This document shows, in pieces, positions 1-8,623 of a stretch of 64,000 bases of DNA. Position 1 is the stretch's first letter. Each line of letters starts with the position of its first letter. The position numbers and the translations under genes were made by a program. Source of the stretch: Ruegeria faecimaris (GTDB lineage: Bacteria > Pseudomonadota > Alphaproteobacteria > Rhodobacterales > Rhodobacteraceae); assembly GCF_900182615.1 (NCBI RefSeq), contig NZ_FXTE01000009.1:62001-126000 (forward strand). The letters are read 5' to 3'. The notes under the pieces are model-generated. The model worked only from the letters and a program-made list of their open reading frames with translations. It made no database searches and was not told the DNA's origin.

Positions 1-1
1 T

Positions 2-814
2 CAGGTGGCCACAGCCGAAGCTGGCCTGTTCACCGACGCTATGCAGCTTAGCCTTAAAACGGTCAACGACGCGGTGAGGCGCCTGACGTCATCCTTACTG
101 GCATATGGGACCTCCAATCAGGCGGTCACGCATGAACATGCCTCTGTTCAGGCCAGAAATGAGCTGGATACGGTCATGTCGGCATTGAACACCCGTGCGG
201 GTGGCCGAAGCCTGTTTTCCGGCGTGGATACTGATGTGTCGCCTCTGGCATCTGCGGATACCTTGTTGACCGCGTTAGAGGCGGAGTTGACGGGGCTGAC
301 AACACTCACGGACATCACACAAGCTGCGGAAGACTGGTTCAATGATCCTGCGGGTTTCGATGCGGTTATCTATCAGGGCGCAGACACAACTCTGGCACCG
401 ATGAGCATTTCGGAGAATGAAAGTGTCTCTATTCCGATCACTGCGACCGATCCGACGCTCAAAGCCGCGTTGCGGGACATCGCCGTCGCCGCTCTGGTTT
501 CGAACGATAATCTGGGACTTCCCAATGATCTGCGGACATCCTTGTTTACCCAGTTGGGTGTCGAGCTTGCCAATACGCAGGACGGCACAGTGAATTTGCG
601 GGCGGATGTTGGCGCCTCCGAAGCCAGAATTGAACAAGCCGCCACGCGCAATGCGGCGGCGCGTACAAGCCTGGAATACAGCCGAAACTCTCTGATCGCC
701 GCGGACCCGTATCAAACCGCAGTGCAACTGCAGACTGTCCAATTTCAATTGGAAAGCCTGTATTCTGTCACCGTTCGCAACGCGAACCTATCGTTGGTGA
801 ATTTCCTGAGATGA
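2..814 (+). CDS. flgL: Flagellar hook-filament junction protein FlgL (5' end outside window)
   Basis: Flagellin-like protein that would join the hook to the filament outside the cell. The reading frame is open to the window edge, so the N-terminal coiled region is missing; the GTG at position 5 is unlikely to be the true start. The C-terminal 70 residues have the flagellin/HAP3 pattern: a long helix (EARIEQAATRNAAARTSLEY) followed by a second helix ending VQLQTVQFQLESLYSVT. A middle motif, GGRSLFSGVDTD, matches the FlgL segment after the first helix. It overlaps flgI by four bases (ATGA, 811-814), so the two are translationally coupled. A flagellin paralogue is less likely given flgI next door. 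Confidence 0.85.
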   Translation, partial: QVATAEAGLFTDAMQLSLKTVNDAVRRLTSSLLAYGTSNQAVTHEHASVQARNELDTVMSALNTRAGGRSLFSGVDTDVSPLASADTLLTALEAELTGLTTLTDITQAAEDWFNDPAGFDAVIYQGADTTLAPMSISENESVSIPITATDPTLKAALRDIAVAALVSNDNLGLPNDLRTSLFTQLGVELANTQDGTVNLRADVGASEARIEQAATRNAAARTSLEYSRNSLIAADPYQTAVQLQTVQFQLESLYSVTVRNANLSLVNFLR

Positions 815-1905
815 GATTACTTGCCATTCTCTTGATCCTGCTTCCGAGCCTGTCTTTTGCCGGGGCAATCCGGCTGAAGGACCTTGTCGATTTCGACGGG
901 GTGCGCGGCAATGACCTTGTTGGCTATGGCCTTGTGGTCGGATTGAATGGAACCGGCGATGGGCTCAGGAATTCTCCGTTCACCGAAGAGATCATGTCCA
1001 ATATTCTGGAACGGCTTGGTGTGAACGTGAATGGTGAGGATTTTCGCCCCAAAAACGTGGCCGCCGTTCTTGTAACCGCCAGCCTGCCCCCCTTTTCGCG
1101 GGTTGGTGGGCAGATTGACGTCACCGTTTCGGCAATCGGCGATTCCAAAAGCTTGTTGGGCGGGACGCTTATCATGACACCTCTGAATGCCGCAGATGGC
1201 CAGATCTATGCGGTGGCGCAGGGGTCGGTTTTGGCGGGTGGCGCCGTTGCCGAAGGCGATGCGGCTTCGGTCACCCAAGGGGTGCCGACATCCGGTGTGA
1301 TCCCATCCGGAGCTCGGGTCGAACGCGAAATCGACTTTGAGCTTTCCGATCTGACCCAAATGCGCCTGGCTCTGCGTGAACCGGATTTCACAACCGCCGG
1401 TCGGATCGAGCAGGCAATCAATACCGAATTCAACCGGGCCGTAGCGATCATGCGCGATTCCGGGACGGTCGAACTGAATATTGCAGCGACACAGGCGATC
1501 TCGACCGCGCATGCGCTTGGGCGCATTGAAAATATCCTAGTAGAGCCAGAAACAAAGGCGCGAGTAGTAGTCGATCAGCGTTCGGGCACGATTGTCATGG
1601 GTCAGGAAGTGCGTATCTCACGCGTGGCAGTCTCGCAGGGCAACCTGACACTGACGGTCGAAGAGGCCCCAATCGCAGTTCAGCCAAACCCGTTCGCCCG
1701 AGGCGAAACCGTCGTGGTTCCGCGTACCGTAGCCGGTATCGAAGAAGAGGAAGGCACCGGTCTGGCGGAAATTCCCGAGGCCACGACCTTGTCCGAAGTC
1801 GTCGCAGGGCTAAACGCTTTGGGTGTCTCACCCCGCGACATGATCGACATCCTGAAAACGATCAAAGCGGCCGGAGCATTACACGCCGAGTTCACCGTTC
1901 GATGA
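811..1905 (+). CDS. flgI: Flagellar P-ring protein FlgI
   Basis: Periplasmic subunit of the P ring, the bushing of the flagellar rod in the peptidoglycan layer. At 364 residues it is full length for the family. It has a Sec signal peptide (residues 1-18, hydrophobic LLAILLILLPSLSF then AGA) and the FlgI opening IRLKDLVDFDGVRGNDLVGYG, followed by GLNGTGD near residue 46. The C terminus carries LSEVVAGLNALGVSPRDMID, the usual ending. The ATG overlaps the flgL stop. It is the last gene of the flagellar unit here: the next genes run in the opposite direction and an inverted repeat follows. Confidence 0.96.
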   Translation: MRLLAILLILLPSLSFAGAIRLKDLVDFDGVRGNDLVGYGLVVGLNGTGDGLRNSPFTEEIMSNILERLGVNVNGEDFRPKNVAAVLVTASLPPFSRVGGQIDVTVSAIGDSKSLLGGTLIMTPLNAADGQIYAVAQGSVLAGGAVAEGDAASVTQGVPTSGVIPSGARVEREIDFELSDLTQMRLALREPDFTTAGRIEQAINTEFNRAVAIMRDSGTVELNIAATQAISTAHALGRIENILVEPETKARVVVDQRSGTIVMGQEVRISRVAVSQGNLTLTVEEAPIAVQPNPFARGETVVVPRTVAGIEEEEGTGLAEIPEATTLSEVVAGLNALGVSPRDMIDILKTIKAAGALHAEFTVR

Positions 1906-1912
1906 AGGGCTA

Positions 1913-1950
1913 TCCCGGCGGTAGGCGCACAGCCCCAAGACCCGCCGGGA
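1913..1950. terminator. Inverted repeat between flgI and the minus-strand operon
   Basis: Nine-base arms TCCCGGCGG (1913-1921) and CCGCCGGGA (1942-1950) flank a 20-base loop between two convergent genes. The position suits a bidirectional terminator. There is no T-run, so factor-independent termination is uncertain. Confidence 0.45.
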
Positions 1951-1957
1951 ATTCACG

Positions 1958-2602
1958 TCACTTTGATTTCCAACTGTCCAACCATTTGCGGAATCGGTTG
2001 CGATGTTCACCGATGGCGTCGCCGGTTGCATACAACCCATCCTCGACACTCTCGATCATCGGATCGATCCGCGCCTGGCGGAACCTGCGCCAGCGCACCC
2101 AGATTGCCCAGACAATCGCAAAGAAGACCGTCAGGAAGACGATGTTGAACCAAGGGATCAGACGCGCATCCGGACCATCGACATGTTTGATAAAGACAGC
2201 GTTGGGAAAGATCGACATGAACTCATTCCGCCAGCCATAATGCGTCACGGCAACCCAGTCCGGGTCGTTTTTGTCCGAGATCGCGTCATTGGCTTCGGTA
2301 TACAAATTGGCAGTGTCGAATTTGAAATAGGGCGGCCAACCCCAGCTGGTATCTTCGTTGCGATACACAATCGGTTTGCCATTGGCACGTACGGCCTGAA
2401 TGAACTGTACATCCCGGTTCGACAGGCTGGCCGACTGATCATCGGGCTCGGACCAGAAGATCCGGGTCCAGTCGTTCAGGTCCTGCCGTTCTTCATAAGT
2501 GTTGACGATCCGAACCACATCCCGTTGCGGCAGAGAATACTGAAGGACTACGGCGACCGTTCCCCAGAAAATCAGAATGAATGCCCATTTCAAATAGGCC
2601 AT
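1958..2602 (-). CDS. DUF1523 family membrane protein
   Basis: A 214-residue inner-membrane protein of unknown function that I place in DUF1523, a family found mainly in Rhodobacteraceae. It has an N-terminal membrane segment (about residues 5-21), a roughly 130-residue probably periplasmic domain rich in Trp and Tyr (WSEPDD, DTSWGWPPYFKFD, VTHYGWR), a second membrane segment (about 151-169) and a basic cytoplasmic tail starting RWRRFRQ. It is the last gene of a nine-gene minus-strand operon, 10 bases after its neighbour. The periplasmic domain may be an extracytoplasmic sensor or anchor for the cytoplasmic ATPase of the cluster; that is inference. Confidence 0.75.
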   Translation of the reverse strand: MAYLKWAFILIFWGTVAVVLQYSLPQRDVVRIVNTYEERQDLNDWTRIFWSEPDDQSASLSNRDVQFIQAVRANGKPIVYRNEDTSWGWPPYFKFDTANLYTEANDAISDKNDPDWVAVTHYGWRNEFMSIFPNAVFIKHVDGPDARLIPWFNIVFLTVFFAIVWAIWVRWRRFRQARIDPMIESVEDGLYATGDAIGEHRNRFRKWLDSWKSK

Positions 2603-2612
2603 GCTTTACCTC

Positions 2613-2879
2613 TCACATGTAGTTCACAATGTAGATCAGCGACCCGATCGCTACCCAAGGCACAACATAGACACCCAGGATCAATTTGCGCCGGAACGAA
2701 TTGTCATAGACGTGCAGCCCACGTGCGACAAAGGCTGCCTTGTCTCCGGTTTTGCCCTTTTCGTCCCACCAATGCTCTAGCCTGCGGCGACGCACACTGC
2801 GTGAATACAGCGACAGGGCAAAATAGGCCACGGTCTGGATGACCAGCAGGATCAGAAACAGGCGCATCGCTCCGAACAT
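2613..2879 (-). CDS. Small two-helix membrane protein
   Basis: An 88-residue protein I do not assign to a family. It has a hydrophobic N-terminal helix (MRLFLILLVIQTVAYFALSL), a basic cytoplasmic-type stretch (RSVRRRRLEHWWDEKGKTGD) and a C-terminal helix (ILGVYVVPWVAIGSLIYIV). Both termini therefore probably face the same side. It begins one base after the stop of the 445-residue protein and ends 10 bases before the DUF1523 gene. The two membrane genes probably form the membrane end of the operon. Base composition is ordinary for the window, unlike the AT-rich small genes upstream. Confidence 0.7.
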   Translation of the reverse strand: MFGAMRLFLILLVIQTVAYFALSLYSRSVRRRRLEHWWDEKGKTGDKAAFVARGLHVYDNSFRRKLILGVYVVPWVAIGSLIYIVNYM

Positions 2880-2880
2880 T

Positions 2881-4218
2881 TCAATCCTTTCCTAACGCGC
2901 CCCAGGGCCCAACGCGGGCGATAACAGTTTCGCTGATCCTGTCTCGACCGCTCATATCCGGCTCATGTCCGAACAGGGCAGCGCGGGCACCCGCCTTGTC
3001 CACCTGATACTCACGCGCGAGGAAATCAGCAACATAGGCCTTCTTGGCCTCGGGCCAGGATTTGTAGGTGCTATAGAACAGCTCTTTGTGGCAGATGAAC
3101 ATCTGGCGCGGGTCCAGTGGGGCCAATTCGGCCAGCAGCATGTTCACCAGATCACGGTTCGGCGTATCGGCGGCCCGCAGCGTATAGAAATACGCCGAAT
3201 GATCCGAGGTGATCCGGGGCCACCGCCCGCCATCCGTCGCCCAACGCAATAGCTGCGCCAGCCCATGATAGGCCTCTGGCAACCGATCCGCGTGGGTGCG
3301 CGCCAGCCGACGCATATCACTGCGGTTCAGGCCAGTCAGATCGACCCCGGCATCAGCGGCCGCGTCGACGGTCAGGAAGTCCATCTTTTGCTGCAGGATC
3401 GCAGCAGCATCCACGCCGCGCGCCTTGACGATGGGTTCGACCAGGTCGTTATAGTCCAGGAACTTGGCGATCTGGTTCCGCTGCGACGGGTCAAACGTGT
3501 ATTTGATGTTCAGATCGTCGGGCTTTTCACCCATGCAGATCGCCGCCGGGTGATCCATGTCTGGAAACAGATACAGCCCGCCGAAATGCGCGGTCCAGAA
3601 ATTACGCTGTTCAAAGGCAGTGTGGCGCAGGTGGACCGGGTTGCGGGTGACATCGCCGGTTTCCTTGGCCGTTTCGATCATCTTTGCGATCAACACATCA
3701 TCGAACCAGGCGTCCTCTTCGGTTTTGAACTGCTCGACCATGCCTGCCAGTTGCTGAGCCTTGCGTAGGGTGCCGCCAGCAGTATCGGCCTCAATCTCGA
3801 TCTTCTGGATGTTGAAAAGATCGCGCGGGGTGCTGAGCTTGATGACCGAGTTCACCAGTTCTCCGGCCACCGCATCGGTGGCGGTCAGAGCGAACAGCTG
3901 CGCTTCGTTCATTTCGATGAATTCGCGCAGGATCTCGCGCGAGGTCGAGAATTTGACGTTCAGCAGAGGCGCACGCTTCTGCTCGGTCGTCAGCAGGATG
4001 AACTGCCGGTTGACCCCGTTGGGGTTGAGGTAGAGCTCGTCCTCCAGCTCGATCCCCACCTCTGGCGAATAGCCCGAGATATCGACATGGAAATCCGTCA
4101 GCTCCGTGGTCTTGCCCGCCAGATGCTGCAGCGCGCGGTTATACCGCTCGACCAGAGCCGGGCTGGAGATGTGGACGAGATTGCCAAACATCAGGCCTTT
4201 TTCGATGAGGCGGATCAT
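2881..4218 (-). CDS. Conserved unknown protein of the AAA+ ATPase operon
   Basis: A 445-residue soluble protein with no signal peptide, membrane helix or enzyme motif that I recognise. It starts MIRLIEKGLMFGNLVHISSPALVERYNRAL and has acidic, helix-rich sequence throughout. Composition is GC-rich like the ATPase gene, and the start overlaps the end of the 208-residue gene by four bases. I recall related proteins annotated only as a DUF in Rhodobacteraceae but cannot confirm the number. Position next to an AAA+ ATPase suggests a dedicated partner or substrate-recognition protein; that is inference from context alone. Confidence 0.72.
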   Translation of the reverse strand: MIRLIEKGLMFGNLVHISSPALVERYNRALQHLAGKTTELTDFHVDISGYSPEVGIELEDELYLNPNGVNRQFILLTTEQKRAPLLNVKFSTSREILREFIEMNEAQLFALTATDAVAGELVNSVIKLSTPRDLFNIQKIEIEADTAGGTLRKAQQLAGMVEQFKTEEDAWFDDVLIAKMIETAKETGDVTRNPVHLRHTAFEQRNFWTAHFGGLYLFPDMDHPAAICMGEKPDDLNIKYTFDPSQRNQIAKFLDYNDLVEPIVKARGVDAAAILQQKMDFLTVDAAADAGVDLTGLNRSDMRRLARTHADRLPEAYHGLAQLLRWATDGGRWPRITSDHSAYFYTLRAADTPNRDLVNMLLAELAPLDPRQMFICHKELFYSTYKSWPEAKKAYVADFLAREYQVDKAGARAALFGHEPDMSGRDRISETVIARVGPWGALGKD

Positions 4219-4841
4219 GACACTTGCTCTCTGCCCAGTTTTCCTCGGACGAATACTTCAACCGGCTTCAAAGCCTTCAAAAAATCTTGCCGGTATACAT
4301 CCTTCTCATCATCCAAGCGGTCATAAAGGATATCGCGTTTCTCTCCTAAGATTTCTCGATAGGACTTCGCTAATTCAGTATCCCCGTAGTAGTTAGCGTC
4401 CAGAAAAAGCTTAATGTAGACAAATAGCTCATGTTCAAGTGTCTTTAGAGGTTCAAAGAGTTTGGACAAATCTTCTCCCCAGACTGCATCTGCCTCTAGC
4501 AACAAAGCGTCGAGTTCGTTTCGTTTTTCCGAGTGGCGTTCCCAACGTTTTGCGTAAGCGTTGATAACTCCTCGCCGACGTAGTTCTGCATCTGGCAATC
4601 CGTCGGCTTCAGCCTCGTCGATCCGCAATTCAGAGTTCGACTTAGCGGGGTGGCGAACCGAATAAAGCGCATCGCGGTATCGGTATGTTGCAATCATGAT
4701 GCGGCGCGCCAGATCAGAGTCGGCTGTCCAGATGTTTTGGTTCTTCCAGGTGCTCAAGCCTCGAAATGCGGCTATTGCTGCCGCAACGGCAGCGCCCGCC
4801 ATAACAGTGTTAGCCAACGCAGCCCAAGCTTCAGCACTCAT
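4215..4841 (-). CDS. AT-rich 208-residue protein with N-terminal membrane helix
   Basis: Unrecognised protein. An N-terminal hydrophobic segment (residues 9-26, ALANTVMAGAAVAAAIAAF) anchors a charged, helical cytoplasmic domain rich in Arg, Glu and Leu. Sampled lines are about 40-47 percent GC, clearly below the flanking genes, and codon choice differs (AAA, TCT and ATA appear freely). Nevertheless it overlaps both neighbours by exactly four bases (4838-4841 and 4215-4218), so it is built into the operon. It resembles the short membrane-anchored helical proteins common in accessory loci. It may be a recently acquired or fast-evolving component. Confidence 0.68.
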   Translation of the reverse strand: MSAEAWAALANTVMAGAAVAAAIAAFRGLSTWKNQNIWTADSDLARRIMIATYRYRDALYSVRHPAKSNSELRIDEAEADGLPDAELRRRGVINAYAKRWERHSEKRNELDALLLEADAVWGEDLSKLFEPLKTLEHELFVYIKLFLDANYYGDTELAKSYREILGEKRDILYDRLDDEKDVYRQDFLKALKPVEVFVRGKLGREQVS

Positions 4842-6772
4842 CTGCCTTTCCCCTCCAGATACCGCCGCTTGGCCTCTTCCATCCGGCCCATCTCACGCAC
4901 CGCGTTTTCGATGGCGACCTCGTCGCTCTTGTCGGCATAGCGGAACTCGCTGTCGGCGTAGCGATTGATCTCTTGCATCACCATCTCGACCGTGATCGGC
5001 TGGCGCAGGTCCTCGATCATGGCCTTCTTGGTGTCGTAGTCGCGGAACAGGAACAGGTCGGGGTTTTCCATCCACTCGTCGGGCAGTTCGAAATCCATCG
5101 CGCGGACCTTGACCGCGTCGGTGATGTTCTTGATCGCGCGGCCGGTGAACCGCTCATCCGCCTGTTGGATAGCCTTCAGATACGCCCCCATCTTGGCAAT
5201 CGTATCCATCTGACCGATCTGGCCCTGAACCCGATCATAGACCTGCAATAGAGCCTCTTCATGCGGGCGGGAATGGCTTTCGAAACTGGCGGCGACGGCC
5301 TTTTTGATCTCCTGTGCGGCATAGGCTTCGTGCTCGCCCAGCGGGATGTCGTGGTTGCGGCCCATCAGCAGGTGCAGGATATCGATGTAATCCTCGCGCG
5401 TTTGCGGCCCGTCCACCAGGAACCGCGCGCCCGCACGCTGGCGCAGCGCGTCGTCCACATTCTCGGGGTAGTTCGAGAACATACCAAAGGTGCAGTTGCC
5501 GCGCACGACGGTGTTGGCACCCGCAAAGCTCTCCATCAGCACGGCGGTGATTTCCAACTGCCCGGCCGAGGACTGTCGGTCGCCGCGCTTGCCTGCCAGC
5601 TGGTCGATATCGTCGATGGTGCCGAAACCGATGACCGAAGGGTCGATGATCGTGTTGATAAACGCCTTGGCGTTCTGGCCGGATTTGCCCTGATAGCTGT
5701 CGATATTGTCGGTACTCAGGTTCTGATAGCGGAACGGATAGCCCGCGTTCTGGCAATAGTCGTTGATCAGCCCGGCCATCATCTGGATCAGGGTGGTCTT
5801 GCCGGTGCCCGGTTTACCGTCGCCCATGAAGGTAAAGATGAACCCGCCAAGCTCGGCAAATGGGTTCAGGCGGCGGTCGAAATCATAGGCCATCACCATC
5901 TTGGCCAGCTTCATCGCCTGATACTTGGCGATATGGTTGCCGACCACCTCGTTCGGTTTCTTGAACGTCATGGTCAGGGTGGTGGATTTGGCTTTGGACG
6001 CTGGCTCAAACCCTCGGATCGTCAGATCATCAGCCTCTATATGCCAGGCGGCGTTCTGGAATGGGGCCAGATGGCCGGCGGATTGGGCGCGTAGGGCAGC
6101 CTTGTCCATCAGTTGCTCGGCATAGGCGCTGGTGGCCGCGATCAAATGCGCATCATCGGGCGCGTGTTTGGCGAGGGTTTGGTCCAGCTCCCACAGCGCG
6201 CCGTGCAGGGCAAGCTGGCCATTGTCGGCCAGAACTTCTTCGATTTCCCCGACATCAACTGTGGTCTCGCCCAGATGTGAGGACATCAAATAGGCCAGTG
6301 CATTGCCGAAACTGTGCGAGGTGATCAGCGCCTCGGCCGTCAGCAGTTCCGAGAATTCGGTCTTGCGCGCGGCGGGCAAATCCCCGGCCAAATTCGCACG
6401 TTTTAGATCGGCCAGAGGGGTTTGTTCGGCATAGGCCTCAGACACGGCCAGAGCGATGGCGACGGCGCGACGAATAGCCTGTTGCGTGGTGGCCTGCGGC
6501 GGAGAAACCAGCGTATCGCCATCATCAGACGCCTCAATCCGTTCCACCAGATGCACCCCGTCGGCCCGCACAGTGCGCCGTGTCACCAGACCCGGCGTGG
6601 TAGACCGAAACCGCCGACCTGTGGAGACGCCCGGCGACCTCTCAACCGCGGACTCAACCGCTTTGGCAATCCGCGGGGCGTGTTCGAACCCGTTCAGCAA
6701 AGCGGTGGCCGCGGTGTAGTGCTTGCGAATATCGTCTTCGCGCAATTCCATCTGGTCTGACGTCAAACTCAT
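4838..6772 (-). CDS. AAA+ ATPase of an uncharacterised nine-gene operon
   Basis: A 644-residue protein with a single AAA+ module in its C-terminal half. Walker A is GDGKPGTGKTTL (residues 317-328), Walker B is GFGTIDDID (about 382-390), a sensor-1-like Asn lies in FGMFSNYPE (434), and candidate arginine fingers sit in DDALRQRAGAR (444 and 450). The first 300 residues are helical and unrecognised, possibly a recognition or oligomerisation domain. Walker B reads DDID rather than the usual DE-type ending, so hydrolysis should be checked. It shares four-base overlaps with genes on both sides. Likely the energy-using core of the cluster, remodelling a partner encoded beside it; not a MoxR or Lon type by its layout. 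Confidence 0.85.
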   Translation of the reverse strand: MSLTSDQMELREDDIRKHYTAATALLNGFEHAPRIAKAVESAVERSPGVSTGRRFRSTTPGLVTRRTVRADGVHLVERIEASDDGDTLVSPPQATTQQAIRRAVAIALAVSEAYAEQTPLADLKRANLAGDLPAARKTEFSELLTAEALITSHSFGNALAYLMSSHLGETTVDVGEIEEVLADNGQLALHGALWELDQTLAKHAPDDAHLIAATSAYAEQLMDKAALRAQSAGHLAPFQNAAWHIEADDLTIRGFEPASKAKSTTLTMTFKKPNEVVGNHIAKYQAMKLAKMVMAYDFDRRLNPFAELGGFIFTFMGDGKPGTGKTTLIQMMAGLINDYCQNAGYPFRYQNLSTDNIDSYQGKSGQNAKAFINTIIDPSVIGFGTIDDIDQLAGKRGDRQSSAGQLEITAVLMESFAGANTVVRGNCTFGMFSNYPENVDDALRQRAGARFLVDGPQTREDYIDILHLLMGRNHDIPLGEHEAYAAQEIKKAVAASFESHSRPHEEALLQVYDRVQGQIGQMDTIAKMGAYLKAIQQADERFTGRAIKNITDAVKVRAMDFELPDEWMENPDLFLFRDYDTKKAMIEDLRQPITVEMVMQEINRYADSEFRYADKSDEVAIENAVREMGRMEEAKRRYLEGKGR

Positions 6773-7227
6773 CTAAAATACTCCCAACTGTAATCATCGG
6801 AGTTTAAGTTGCAATGAACTGAAATTTCGCCGCCGTCTTTCACGAAGAAATCAGCTTTTCCCCAACCGCACATTGCTCGCAGTTGCTCCGAAGCGTTTTC
6901 ATATTGAACCCTGTAACTCGAGCCGCTGTGAGCTAAAAAGTAGTCGACTTCGAAGTCACCATTTTCTGCCCTGCAAACATCAACCACGTTGGCGCTCATT
7001 GGGTTGACTAGCCTTGATCTCCAAAAGCAGTCGGAAAATAGTATTGAATCTGTTCCATTCTGCTGCACTTCACCTTCTGAAAAGCCTCGCTTTTCTAGGA
7101 ACATTTCGAATTCAGCCGAATTTACATTGTATTCGAGACCCATCGAGAGAGCCTCCTCGGCCAATGGGTTTAGCTCTGCGCAGCCAGCAACTGCAAAAGT
7201 TAGGAATATCGCTGTTCTCAAACTCAA
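6769..7227 (-). CDS. Putative lipoprotein, AT-rich, in the AAA+ operon
   Basis: A 152-residue protein with a short signal peptide and a lipobox, AVAG followed by Cys16, so it should be lipid-anchored in the periplasm or outer membrane. The mature part has several further Cys residues (DCFWRSR, DVCRAENG, MCGWGK, VHCNLN) that could pair as disulfides. No family is recognised. Sampled sequence is about 43 percent GC, below the flanking genes. Four-base overlaps join it to the 372-residue gene upstream and the ATPase gene downstream. Its place between two cytoplasmic proteins suggests the system spans compartments. Confidence 0.68.
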   Translation of the reverse strand: MSLRTAIFLTFAVAGCAELNPLAEEALSMGLEYNVNSAEFEMFLEKRGFSEGEVQQNGTDSILFSDCFWRSRLVNPMSANVVDVCRAENGDFEVDYFLAHSGSSYRVQYENASEQLRAMCGWGKADFFVKDGGEISVHCNLNSDDYSWEYFR

Positions 7228-8342
7228 TACCTCAACACCTGCCCGGTCTTGCTGACGACGAACGTGCGCACGTCACCAAAACCCGGCGGGTTGCGCTCGG
7301 CCAGTACCTGGAACGGGCGTTGTGGCAGAATGATCGAGCGTTCGGTTTGCGTCGCCCCCGTCTCGGCCCCCTGCCCGCCGAATGGGTCCAGCGCAAAGAC
7401 CTCGCGGTCTACGGTCCCGAACCAGCCTGAGCGTTCTTGAATCACATCCTCGCTTCGCAGCGCTTCAGTGGTCCAGGCCAATGCCCAATCCTGACCCGCA
7501 GGGGATTTCGCATCCTCCAGCACCTGCCGCAGCGGGCCGGATTGCTCGGTAAAGGCCGAGGAATACATTGGCCCCACATGAATGCGGCGCAGGTGTTTGG
7601 GATGCAGGTCGTCGAAATCCTGATCAAAGCCTTTGGCAATGGTCACCAGTTTCAGACCACCCAAGGATTGCGCCATCAGATGCGCCTGCACTTCGGGCCA
7701 GCGGCGTTGATCTTTGGGCAGGGCCGTGCGCCCCGAATCCTCCAACTCCATCAGGTAGATGACCGGCAGGTTTATTTGGCTGTCATAGACGGCCCAGTGG
7801 ATCAGGAACCTGCGCCGTTCGCCCTCATTGCCAATCCAGTGACATTCGGGATCATTGCGGGCCCAGAACAGCTCACCCTTCAGCAATTCCTCGTAATAGA
7901 GCCTTTGGGACAGCGCGAATTGCAGCTTGGTCGGGATCTCCCGGTCGCTGATGATGGTGCGAACCATGTCGGTTTTCAGCTCATCCTCGGACGGCATATT
8001 CGCCAGATGCATCTGCGCCTGCTGCGCATCGTTGGCCATGGTCAGCAGCTCGGCCGCCACCGGAAACCCACTGTCGCGCTTGTCCATGGCGAGGCTTCCA
8101 AAGAACCGCCCCGTATCGCGCCCGACCAGCAGGTATTTCATGGATAGCGCGCGGAAGGTGAAGAGCAGCCCCGAGAGGTAGCGCGACACGATCCGCACCT
8201 CTTGCTTGCTGATCGCGCCCTCAGCCTCCATCGTCGCGGCCACGCGCAGGAGGTGGACGGTGATCACCTCGAATTTGCGAAAATAGCGGCGCGAGGCGAA
8301 GGTGTCGGTCAAGCCGATATGGTCTTGGGTTGGGTCAGTCAT
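7224..8342 (-). CDS. Conserved unknown protein of the AAA+ operon, 372 residues
   Basis: Soluble GC-rich protein of unknown function with no signal peptide. The first 100 residues are helical (RRYFRKFEVITVHLLRVAAT, then RIVSRYLSGLLFTFRALS), and the C-terminal half is mixed alpha-beta with a proline- and glycine-rich ending. It has no nucleotide-binding or catalytic motif that I recognise. It is one of the three large GC-rich partners of the ATPase, overlapping the small membrane gene upstream (8339-8342) and the lipoprotein gene downstream (7224-7227). A structure prediction would be the most useful next evidence. Confidence 0.7.
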   Translation of the reverse strand: MTDPTQDHIGLTDTFASRRYFRKFEVITVHLLRVAATMEAEGAISKQEVRIVSRYLSGLLFTFRALSMKYLLVGRDTGRFFGSLAMDKRDSGFPVAAELLTMANDAQQAQMHLANMPSEDELKTDMVRTIISDREIPTKLQFALSQRLYYEELLKGELFWARNDPECHWIGNEGERRRFLIHWAVYDSQINLPVIYLMELEDSGRTALPKDQRRWPEVQAHLMAQSLGGLKLVTIAKGFDQDFDDLHPKHLRRIHVGPMYSSAFTEQSGPLRQVLEDAKSPAGQDWALAWTTEALRSEDVIQERSGWFGTVDREVFALDPFGGQGAETGATQTERSIILPQRPFQVLAERNPPGFGDVRTFVVSKTGQVLRY

Positions 8343-8623
8343 TTGCGAATCCCAAACCTATCGAAGAGCCACGGGCGATGTTTCCTTTCGATTTTCTGCA
8401 TTTCTTCTTTGAGCATCCCAATCGAATATAGAAGGGCGCAAAAACTAACGAGCCCAACAGCTAGGTTCACTAACAGGAACAAGAATTCGTATTCACCAAA
8501 AAGCTTCTGGGAAACGAAAAATACTAAGAGGATAACCACCGAAAGGCAGGCACACATCGCCAGCATTTTTAAGAGTAGAAGAACTACGTCTTTTGCCACG
8601 TCGAAATCCGCCGTCTGGCTCAC
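8339..8623 (-). CDS. AT-rich small membrane protein in the AAA+ operon
   Basis: A 94-residue protein with two closely spaced hydrophobic helices (about residues 12-40 and 45-70) and a basic C-terminal tail (KIERKHRPWLFDRFGIRK), so the tail is probably cytoplasmic. No family is recognised. Sampled sequence is near 43 percent GC. It is joined by four-base overlaps to the coiled-coil gene upstream and the 372-residue gene downstream, the same slot pattern seen for the lipoprotein and the 208-residue protein. The topology resembles small holin- or anchor-like proteins, but nothing shows a pore function. Confidence 0.65.
   Translation of the reverse strand: MSQTADFDVAKDVVLLLLKMLAMCACLSVVILLVFFVSQKLFGEYEFLFLLVNLAVGLVSFCALLYSIGMLKEEMQKIERKHRPWLFDRFGIRK

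Noticed and set aside
1902..2240. 112-codon plus-strand frame after flgI
   Set aside because: Overlaps the terminator-like repeat and runs antisense to the DUF1523 gene.
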